From Gammaproteobacteria bacterium (GTDB taxonomy: Bacteria; Pseudomonadota; Gammaproteobacteria; Chromatiales; Chromatiaceae): a DNA stretch of 7,519 nt. The stretch lies in contig JAUXGQ010000063.1 in NCBI GenBank assembly GCA_030621975.1, forward strand, positions 1 through 7,519, written 5' to 3'. The notes beneath the pieces were generated by a model. It had not been told where the DNA came from and ran no database searches. It saw only the letters and a program-made list of their open reading frames with translations. Positions 1-5,002 of this stretch are shown here, in pieces. The position numbers were made by a program, and so were the translations under genes. Position 1 is the first letter of the stretch, and each line of letters starts with the position of its first letter.

Positions 1-561
1 AGCGCCATGGAAGCGATCTGCCCGGGTACGGATCTTTCGGAACAGATCTCCACCGCGGGCAAGGAAGCCTCTGGCACCGGCAACATGAAGTTCATGATGA
101 ACGGGGCGCTGACCATAGGCACTCTGGACGGGGCCAATATAGAGATCCGCGAGGAGGTCGGGGAAGAGCACTTTTTCCTGTTCGGACAAACCGCCGAGCA
201 GGTGCAGGCCGGACGGCAGAACTACGATCCCAACGGCATCGTTGCCGGCGATGGAGATCTGAGCAGGGTAATGCAGTTACTCGAAAGCGGCCACTTCAAT
301 CAGTTCGAGCCGGGGCTCTTCGACCCCATCGTCCACTCCATCCGGGACGCCCATGATCCCTGGATGGTGGCAGCGGATTTCCGCAGCTATGTGGAAGCCC
401 AGCAACAGGTGTCGGCTGTCTATCGGAATCAGGAAAGCTGGATCATCAAGAGCATCCTCAACACCGCGGCCAGCGGCCGTTTTTCCACCGACCGCACCAT
501 GCAGGAATACAACGCCGAAATCTGGCGGATGAACCCGGTACCGGCCTTACACGGTCCTTAA
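1..561 (+). CDS. glgP: glycogen/maltodextrin phosphorylase, C-terminal part (5' end outside window)
   Basis: Glycogen phosphorylase releases glucose-1-phosphate from alpha-1,4-glucan ends using pyridoxal phosphate (PLP), in the cytoplasm. The visible part is the last 186 or so codons. The frame is open through base 1, so the ATG at position 7 is an internal methionine, not the start. The family signature around the PLP lysine is intact: TDLSEQISTAGKEASGTG followed by NMKF, the Schiff-base lysine being the AAG at 88-90, then NGALTIGTLDGANIEI. The C-terminus (DRTMQEYNAEIWRMNPV) is the normal end of the family, so the 3' end is complete. TAA stop at 559-561. The gene converges on the small membrane protein gene at 720-905; a hairpin-rich repeat (605-678) lies between them and may stop transcription from both sides. 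Identification is certain at family level; glycogen versus maltodextrin preference cannot be judged. Confidence 0.96.
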   Translation, partial: SAMEAICPGTDLSEQISTAGKEASGTGNMKFMMNGALTIGTLDGANIEIREEVGEEHFFLFGQTAEQVQAGRQNYDPNGIVAGDGDLSRVMQLLESGHFNQFEPGLFDPIVHSIRDAHDPWMVAADFRSYVEAQQQVSAVYRNQESWIIKSILNTAASGRFSTDRTMQEYNAEIWRMNPVPALHGP

Positions 562-604
562 CCCGGATTGTTCAGCAGACGGGCATGCGGTTTACGAAAA
601 AAAT

Positions 605-678
605 GTAGGCTGGGGCTTGCCCCAGCTTTAGGGCGTATCGGCTCGCGAGAAGAAGAGCTGGGGCAAGCCCCAGCCTGC
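605..678. repeat. REP/BIME-like element, copy 1 (74 nt)
   Basis: GTAG (605-608) is followed by the hairpin GCTGGGGCTTGCCCCAGC (609-626), a 30-nt spacer (627-656), the reverse hairpin GCTGGGGCAAGCCCCAGC (657-674) and CTGC (675-678, one change from CTAC). Each arm folds on itself (8-bp stem), and the two arms are inverted repeats of each other over 22 nt with one mismatch. A GTAG foot plus palindrome, in an inverted pair, is the known layout of REP sequences in BIMEs. It lies between the convergent ends of glgP and the 61-aa gene, a typical REP position. No target-site duplication is seen. Confidence 0.88.
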
Positions 679-719
679 ATGTTGAGCCCAGAAAGCGGTG
701 AGCAGTTCAGGTTGGGCCC

Positions 720-905
720 TCACGACCTGGCCAGGGCGATGAGGAGGATCACGAACAGCACCACCGCCCCGATGGGGATGAGAGCGCCCTTCCAGTCCTT
801 TTCAGCCTGCCGGCTTTGTTCGAGCGCCGCCTTGATGCCGGGGCGGAACACGAATATCAGCAGGATGGCGAGGGCGCCGAGGAGAATTTGTTCCCAGGTT
901 TCCAT
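720..905 (-). CDS. small two-helix membrane protein, unknown function
   Basis: A 61-residue protein of no recognised function. It has a hydrophobic helix near the N-terminus (about residues 6-21, ILLGALAILLIFVF), then a basic and polar connecting stretch containing RPGIKAALEQSRQAEKDWKG (residues 22-41). A second strongly hydrophobic helix follows (about 42-58, ALIPIGAVVLFVILLIAL) and the tail is a short ARS. The pattern is that of a two-pass inner-membrane protein with a charged hairpin; topology is not certain. The ATG at 903-905 is the only sensible start, but no good Shine-Dalgarno precedes it. A plausible promoter lies at 947-975. It is a single gene: its 5' side carries BIME copy 2 and its 3' side BIME copy 1. 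That it is real rather than chance is inferred from the clean bipartite membrane pattern and the lack of any competing gene on the other strand. Confidence 0.72.
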   Translation of the reverse strand: METWEQILLGALAILLIFVFRPGIKAALEQSRQAEKDWKGALIPIGAVVLFVILLIALARS

Positions 906-946
906 TAGCTTGTTTTGGCGGATTTGCGGGGCTCGGAGTTCATCTG

Positions 947-975
947 ACTATCGGCAGGCCGAAGTATTTAACCAA
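947..975 (-). promoter_or_regulatory. possible sigma70 promoter of the 61-aa membrane protein gene
   Basis: On the minus strand a -35-like TTGGTT (970-975) and a -10-like GATAGT (947-952) are separated by 17 nt. They would start a transcript about 30 nt before the ATG at 905. Both hexamers are imperfect and the call rests on position and spacing only. Confidence 0.3.
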
Positions 976-991
976 GGATGGCCGGGTTCAG

Positions 992-1065
992 GTAGGCTGG
1001 GGTTTGCCCCAGCTTTCCTGCGTAATGGCTGGCGAAACAAAGAGCTGGGGCAAGCCCCAGCCTAC
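992..1065. repeat. REP/BIME-like element, copy 2 (74 nt)
   Basis: Same build and exact length as copy 1. It consists of GTAG (992-995), hairpin GCTGGGGTTTGCCCCAGC (996-1013), a 30-nt spacer (1014-1043), hairpin GCTGGGGCAAGCCCCAGC (1044-1061) and CTAC (1062-1065). The left arm has one C-to-T change at the apex, which leaves seven paired bases. It sits about 75 nt past the stop of the ArsR gene and upstream of the 61-aa gene. It could therefore end the transcript of the three-gene operon, which has no other obvious terminator. Confidence 0.9.
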
Positions 1066-1140
1066 ATTTGCTGTTTGATGCGGGGGGGCTATCAACGTTA
1101 AATTCTTTGTCATTTTGCACAAGACTTACAGACCAAGCGA

Positions 1141-1476
1141 CTAATCCCGGGGATATCGGTCATCCAGATTGGCCGGACACAAAACCTCGCGCATGGTGCC
1201 AATCAGGGTCAGGAGCTGGGGGTTGCGAATACGGTAGTAGATACGATTGGCTTCCTTACGCGAAGTGACGATATTCTTATTTCGCAACTGCTCCAGGTGC
1301 TGGGAGATGTTGCTTTGGGAGGTGCCCGTCTTTTCTACGATTTCGCCCACGGAGAGTTCATTGTTCCCCAGGGAACACAGGATCTTCCAGCGCAACGGGT
1401 GCGCCATGGCCTTGAGCGCGTTGGCGGTCAGGATAGTATTTTCCTCCGGGACCGGGGGTTCGACTGGATCGTTCAT
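1141..1476 (-). CDS. ArsR-family repressor of the SqrR/BigR/YgaV (persulfide-sensing) type
   Basis: A 111-residue winged-helix repressor. The conserved start of the ArsR fold is ALKAMAHPLRWKILCSLG (residues 20-37). The recognition helix region is TGTSQSNISQHLEQLRNKNIV (50-70), and the wing is SRKEANRIYYRI (72-83). The arsenic-type metal motif (ELCVCDL) is absent. Instead there are exactly two cysteines, C34 (in KILCSL) and C100 (in REVLCP). They are 66 residues apart, as I recall for the reactive pair in SqrR, BigR and E. coli YgaV, where persulfides join them by a polysulfide bridge and release DNA. The start at 1474-1476 is chosen over an in-frame ATG at 1527 because GAGGAA lies 8 nt before it and homologues begin here. 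It is the last gene of the kinase operon, 10 nt after the regulator gene. Family call is firm; the sensing chemistry is inferred. Confidence 0.93.
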   Translation of the reverse strand: MNDPVEPPVPEENTILTANALKAMAHPLRWKILCSLGNNELSVGEIVEKTGTSQSNISQHLEQLRNKNIVTSRKEANRIYYRIRNPQLLTLIGTMREVLCPANLDDRYPRD

Positions 1477-1482
1477 TGTTGC

Positions 1483-1488
1483 TTCCTC
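1483..1488 (-). promoter_or_regulatory. Shine-Dalgarno of the ArsR gene, overlapping the upstream stop
   Basis: The minus strand reads TGAGGAAGCAACAATG: the TGA stop of the response regulator (1489-1487) overlaps the GAGGAA ribosome-binding site, 6 nt before the ATG. This decides the ArsR start and suggests translational coupling of the two genes. Confidence 0.75.
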
Positions 1489-2371
1489 ATCGTTGCTGGG
1501 ATGTCCGCTCCGCAACCTTTGGCGCATCCTCTACGTCTCCGGCACGGATATAACCGGTCATATCCTTGGCAATACAGATAATGTCAGTGATCTCGCCGTC
1601 ACCCCCTTTAACAGCGGTACGGGAAAATAATATGGGCACGCGGCGTCCGTCCTTGGCGATGAAACTGGCCTCGATCTTACTGAGCGCCCCGACCCGGATC
1701 AGGGCCTCCAGCCAGATACCCATGAAAGCGCCGGCCTGTTCCTTTGCTTCCTCCTCGAACACATCGCCGATGGACATACCCATCAGGTCATGTGAACGGT
1801 ATCCCAGCATGTGGCATGCCGCCGGGTTCACCGACTTGATCTCCCCAAGGGGATTCAGTACGAGCAGGGCCTCTCCCATGTAGGTGATGATGTTTTCCAG
1901 GTGCTGTTTGGCCTGCGCCAGCTCGGCGGTCCTTTCCGCCACCTTTTCCTCGAGCACCCGATTCATTGCCCGCTCTTTCTCGATCAGGCGGAAATAGGTG
2001 CTGATTTTGTTGATAAGCTGATTGTCGTCGATGGGTTTCAACAGATAATCCGCGGCGCCGACCTCGTATCCTTTCTGTTGAAACTCCTGGGTCTTGAAGG
2101 CCGCGGTCAAAAAGATGATGGGGATGTCGCGGGTCTTCTTGCGGATCTTGAGCATGGACGCGGTCTGGAACCCGTCCATTTCAGGCATCTGTATATCGAG
2201 AACGATCAGGTCGATACCCTGTTCCTTGAGGCAGATATCCAGTGCGGACCGACCCGATAAGGCTTCCCGGATCTCCACGTCCATGTGCTGCCGGATCAGG
2301 GTCCGCAGGGCAAATAGATTATGCTCGTTGTCATCGACGATGAGGAGCTTGAATCCCGAGTAGCGTTTCAT
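1487..2371 (-). CDS. response regulator with REC and PAS domains, no output domain
   Basis: A 294-residue cytoplasmic signalling protein. The N-terminal receiver (about 6-125) has the acidic pair D13/D14, phosphoacceptor D59 in LIVLDIQMPEMDGF, T89 in IIFLTA and K112 in LLKP, so it should be phosphorylatable. A charged helix (about 125-160, EKERAMNRVLEEKVAERTAELAQ within it) looks like a signalling coiled coil. It is followed by a PAS domain (about 158-272) with the typical features MGEALLVLNPLGEIKSVNPA and MLGY, ending in IAKDMT. After this only about 20 polar residues remain: there is no histidine-kinase, GGDEF, EAL, phosphatase or HTH domain. The start ATG overlaps the kinase stop (ATGA, 2368-2371), so it is presumably the partner of that kinase. 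How it passes on the signal is unknown; it may modulate the kinase or an off-site partner through the PAS domain. Confidence 0.93.
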   Translation of the reverse strand: MKRYSGFKLLIVDDNEHNLFALRTLIRQHMDVEIREALSGRSALDICLKEQGIDLIVLDIQMPEMDGFQTASMLKIRKKTRDIPIIFLTAAFKTQEFQQKGYEVGAADYLLKPIDDNQLINKISTYFRLIEKERAMNRVLEEKVAERTAELAQAKQHLENIITYMGEALLVLNPLGEIKSVNPAACHMLGYRSHDLMGMSIGDVFEEEAKEQAGAFMGIWLEALIRVGALSKIEASFIAKDGRRVPILFSRTAVKGGDGEITDIICIAKDMTGYIRAGDVEDAPKVAERTSQQR

Positions 2372-4707
2372 GAGCCCTGGTGCGTTAGAAAACGATCAAG
2401 TATGTGTTTGAGTCCCACCGGATCCACCGGCTTGGCGATAAGATCGTCGAAACCGGCCTGCATGCACGCATCTCTCACTTCATCTCCCGCCTCGATGCTC
2501 AAAGCAACGGCCGGCAGCTCCCGGTAACGATCGTCGGCCCGGATGCGCCTGATCGTGTCGTAGCCATCGCCATCCGGTATTATAACGTCCATTAGTAAAA
2601 GGGAACATTCTTTATCTTCTTCCAGGGTTTCCAGGGCCTCGGTGCCGTCGCCCGCCGCGAGCACCTTCAGCCCCCAGTTCTCCAGCAGCGGCGTCACGGC
2701 GAGAAGATTTTTAACCTCAGCATCCACCAGCAACACGCATTGTCCGTCATAATTGGCGCCGGGTACTCGCACAGGAGGCGTCTCCCCCTCCTGGGCCTGC
2801 GCCTGCACGCTCACCTGGCCTTCGCCAACCCGGTCGTCATCGAACTCCAGAGGCAGCAGCAGGGAAAAGGTCGCCCCCTTGCCTTCCTCGCTTTCCAGCT
2901 CGATGCGCCCCCCGATCATCCCTGCCAGTTCGCGGCTGATGGTCAACCCGAGCCCGGTCCCCCCGTAGCGCCGGCTGGTCGAGCCGTCAGCCTGCTGGAA
3001 GGCCTCGAATACCAGGGCCTGCTTCTCCCGCGGGATGCCGATCCCCGTATCCTGGACGCTGATCCGCAGTGGATAGGCCTGTGCGTCGGTTCCCCGGTTG
3101 CTCGTCACCCCCACTCGCACACCGCCTTCGCTGGTGAACTTGACGGCGTTGGACAGGAAGTTTTTTAGAATCTGGCGCAGCTTTTCCGTGTCGGACAGGA
3201 TGGAAACCGCTGCGTCTGACCCATACTCCAGATCCAGACGCAGCCCTTTGGCCTCGAACTGGGGACGCATCAGCTCCAGGAGTTCCATGATCACTTCCCG
3301 CAGCTCGATGCTGTCCAGATGCACAGCCGCCTGCCCCGCCTCCATTCGCGAGAGATCCAGGATATTGTCGATCAAGGTTCTAAGGTCGGAGCCGGCCTCG
3401 TGGATGACCCGGGCCTGGATGGCCTGGTCGCCGGTCAATCCGGATTTCTTGTCTCCCAACAACTTGGACAACAACAGAATGGAATTCAGCGGCGTTCGCA
3501 ACTCGTGACTGACGTTGGTCAGAAATTCGGATTTGTATCGGTTGGACTGCTCGAGTTCCCGGGCGTGTTGTCGCAACGAGTGAATGTGCTGGGCATGGGT
3601 CTCGGCAAGCCGCGACAGATCTTTGCCCAGCCTTTGCAGTTCCCGGGGCCCCCGCCAGGAAAAATTCACCCTTTCATTGCTTTCCAACACCCGGCTGATG
3701 CCCTCGGTAAGCTCCTGACCGAAGTGATCCACCCGCAACGCAAACCAGCGGACGACCAGCAACACCGCGACGATCAACGCGAACACGATGGTGAGCACGC
3801 GCAGGGTCAGCGCATTGCGGAATGCGGCCACGGGCGAGGGGTCCACCCTGCGCCCTACCCAGAGCGGCTCACCGCGCTCGGTAACGAACAACGGCACCCA
3901 GATGACCTGGCGCCCATCGCCCTCCCAGAGGTCCTGTGTTCCCTTGGAGAATATGGCATCCAACCCCGGAAAATCCTCAAACGCATGGGTGGTCGCACGG
4001 CCGGGTACCGGTGGCACCAGGTAAGTCCCGTCGTTGTTCGCCCACAGGGTATCGCGATAGGCCCGGGCCATACCGCCGACGTCGATATTCATCACCACCG
4101 CCCCCATGGAGCGCCACTGTCCGCCGGTGCTTCCACCGATGGGACTGATCAAACGCAGCGTCAGGAACTGCCGGGGGTCGATGCTTCCCCGGTCTGGCCG
4201 CACTCGGATCGGGCTGACCAGGACGCCGCTCCTGTCAAGACGCATCGCGGCCTGGAAAAAGACCGTCGAGGGCGGGTCCGGCAGTTGCGTCGTCGGCTCC
4301 CACTTTCCGCTGTCACGGTTTCGCTCCAGCCAGAAGCGCTCCCGCCCCTCCGCGTCCAGGAACAGGAGTTGGGTGATGTCAAGCTGCTCATGCAGGATCT
4401 GATTTATCCACTCGGTGTAACGGGCGCGCGCCATGTCGATGCGCGTTTCATCCTCGCCCTCGCCCTCGGCGTCGCCGAGCAGCGCACCGGGTTCCGGCAG
4501 CTTGGCCAGCAGGCGGACCATTTCCTCACGACTCGCCAGATGCTGGTCCAGGTCACGAAAATCGGCGCGCAGGTTCTGTAGATGTGCCTTGTGGTAAAAG
4601 AGTTCGATACGGTCGAAAACCAGCGGGAGATTAATGGCGACCGCGGCGAACAGAGGCGCCAAGCCCAACAAAAGGAGCAGCAGGAGGATCTGGGTACGCA
4701 GCTTCAA
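2368..4707 (-). CDS. membrane-bound hybrid sensor histidine kinase with Cache-like periplasmic domain
   Basis: A 779-residue inner-membrane hybrid kinase. Order: TM1 (about 7-26, leucine-rich); periplasmic sensor of about 270 residues resembling a double Cache domain (ITQLLFLDAEGRERFWLER at 111-129, MGAVVMNIDVGGMARAYRD at 201-219); TM2 (about 303-324); HAMP-like linker and helix (325-395); HisKA with phosphoacceptor H401 in NVSHELRTPLNSI; and HATPase_c with N-box N520 in LKNFLSNAVKFT, G1 DTGIGIP (553-559) and G2 GGTGLGL (582-588). A Q/A/E-rich linker then leads to a C-terminal receiver with D707 in LLLMDVIIPDGDGYD and K759. The kinase core is complete. In the receiver the usual acidic pair reads D662-A663-E664, a small departure. 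The start is TTG (4705-4707): the frame has no other start codon before a TGA eight codons upstream, and TM1 needs this start. Ligand unknown. Confidence 0.94.
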   Translation of the reverse strand: MKLRTQILLLLLLLGLAPLFAAVAINLPLVFDRIELFYHKAHLQNLRADFRDLDQHLASREEMVRLLAKLPEPGALLGDAEGEGEDETRIDMARARYTEWINQILHEQLDITQLLFLDAEGRERFWLERNRDSGKWEPTTQLPDPPSTVFFQAAMRLDRSGVLVSPIRVRPDRGSIDPRQFLTLRLISPIGGSTGGQWRSMGAVVMNIDVGGMARAYRDTLWANNDGTYLVPPVPGRATTHAFEDFPGLDAIFSKGTQDLWEGDGRQVIWVPLFVTERGEPLWVGRRVDPSPVAAFRNALTLRVLTIVFALIVAVLLVVRWFALRVDHFGQELTEGISRVLESNERVNFSWRGPRELQRLGKDLSRLAETHAQHIHSLRQHARELEQSNRYKSEFLTNVSHELRTPLNSILLLSKLLGDKKSGLTGDQAIQARVIHEAGSDLRTLIDNILDLSRMEAGQAAVHLDSIELREVIMELLELMRPQFEAKGLRLDLEYGSDAAVSILSDTEKLRQILKNFLSNAVKFTSEGGVRVGVTSNRGTDAQAYPLRISVQDTGIGIPREKQALVFEAFQQADGSTSRRYGGTGLGLTISRELAGMIGGRIELESEEGKGATFSLLLPLEFDDDRVGEGQVSVQAQAQEGETPPVRVPGANYDGQCVLLVDAEVKNLLAVTPLLENWGLKVLAAGDGTEALETLEEDKECSLLLMDVIIPDGDGYDTIRRIRADDRYRELPAVALSIEAGDEVRDACMQAGFDDLIAKPVDPVGLKHILDRFLTHQGS

Positions 4708-4719
4708 CGGGTAAACCCG
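4708..4719 (-). promoter_or_regulatory. small leader palindrome next to the kinase TTG start
   Basis: CGGGT-AA-ACCCG, a perfect 5-bp palindrome, directly abuts the TTG start and occupies the place where a ribosome-binding site should be. No purine-rich Shine-Dalgarno is visible. Together with the TTG codon this suggests weak or controlled initiation; the 2-nt loop makes a simple RNA hairpin strained, so it could equally be a chance palindrome. Confidence 0.25.
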
Positions 4720-4741
4720 GGCTTCAGTTCAAGATTATTAA

Positions 4742-4771
4742 ACAATACCCCTTGTTGCCCTGAAATTCCAA
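4742..4771 (-). promoter_or_regulatory. candidate promoter of the kinase-regulator-ArsR operon
   Basis: The minus strand has TTGGAA (4766-4771) as -35 and TATTGT (4742-4747) as -10, 18 nt apart. The start site would fall near 4735, leaving a leader of about 28 nt. An alternative -10 lies in the adjoining AT-rich TTTAATAAT. This is the only AT-rich block ahead of the operon. Confidence 0.4.
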
Positions 4772-4777
4772 GGGCAA
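4755..4777. promoter_or_regulatory. candidate operator dyad in the operon promoter
   Basis: A perfect 7-bp inverted repeat, TTGCCCT (4755-4761) and AGGGCAA (4771-4777), spaced by 9 nt. It overlaps the putative -35 box and spacer of the operon promoter. Size and placement suit a dimeric repressor such as the ArsR protein encoded at the end of the operon, but the sequence does not match the ATTC-N8-GAAT site I recall for SqrR, so the assignment is a guess. Confidence 0.4.
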
Positions 4778-4807
4778 TAGATTCTGGCCGAAGCCGGAAC
4801 TGCAGAG

Positions 4808-4881
4808 GTAGGCTGGGGCTTGCCCCACCTTCGCTGTGTACTGACTCGCGAAACCAAGAGCTGGGGCAAGCCCCAGCCTAC
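4808..4881. repeat. REP/BIME-like element, copy 3 (74 nt)
   Basis: GTAG (4808-4811), hairpin GCTGGGGCTTGCCCCACC (4812-4829, one mismatch in the stem), 30-nt spacer (4830-4859), hairpin GCTGGGGCAAGCCCCAGC (4860-4877) and CTAC (4878-4881). Length and spacer match the other two copies without gaps, and the base after CTAC runs into ATTTG as in copy 2. It lies between the operon promoter and the hairpin cluster behind the peroxiredoxin gene. Confidence 0.9.
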
Positions 4882-4914
4882 ATTTGGTGGCGGTCGACTG
4901 CCGTTTTTAGGATC

Positions 4915-4994
4915 GTGCCCGACCGTAAACGGCGGGCACTAGCGCGGCACAGGGATGTGCCGCTGCGGAAACGTCCCAGGGAGGGGCGTTTCCG
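4915..4994. other. cluster of three hairpins downstream of the peroxiredoxin gene
   Basis: Three back-to-back stem-loops fill this stretch. Hairpin 1: GTGCCCG (4915-4921) pairs with CGGGCAC (4933-4939), with an inner CCGT/ACGG. Hairpin 2: GCGGCACA (4944-4951) pairs with TGTGCCGC (4956-4963), loop GGGA. Hairpin 3: CGGAAACG (4966-4973) pairs with CGTTTCCG (4987-4994), with an inner CCC/GGG. Hairpins 2 and 3 carry the same CAGGGA at the apex on different stems. The cluster begins 8 nt after the stop of the minus-strand peroxiredoxin gene. It may end or protect that transcript, but no U-tract follows any stem, so it is not a textbook intrinsic terminator. Confidence 0.7.
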
Positions 4995-5002
4995 GACACT
5001 AA

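Noticed and set aside
568..1101. 177-codon open frame on the plus strand over the glgP-ArsR interval
   Set aside because: It runs through two BIME copies and the antisense of the 61-aa gene; its protein contains the translated repeat (LGQAPA twice) and nothing else recognisable.
1477..1527. Upstream in-frame ATG (1525-1527) as the ArsR start
   Set aside because: It would add 17 residues inside the preceding gene, without a Shine-Dalgarno. The ATG at 1474-1476 has a good one and fits homologue length.
4447..4472. Repeated CTCGCC units (EGEGED in the kinase sensor domain) as a phase-variable repeat
   Set aside because: Only about two and a half imperfect units, in frame, giving a short acidic loop; too short to count as a contingency repeat.
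3319..4581. Long 420-codon open frame on the plus strand across the kinase gene
   Set aside because: It is antisense to a kinase whose domains and motifs are unmistakable. Its protein is rich in Q/H/R/P with no recognisable domain, as expected from the mirror frame of GC-rich coding DNA.
4765..4784. ATTC-N8-GAAT operator of the SqrR type in the operon promoter
   Set aside because: Two ATTC words occur (4765-4768, 4781-4784), but they are direct and 12 nt apart; no inverted GAAT partner at 8-nt spacing was found there.
605..4881. CRISPR array or MITE as explanation of the 74-nt repeats
   Set aside because: Three dispersed, not regularly spaced copies with conserved spacers are not CRISPR. 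No target-site duplication is visible around any copy, and the GTAG-hairpin build fits REP/BIME better than a terminal-inverted-repeat MITE.
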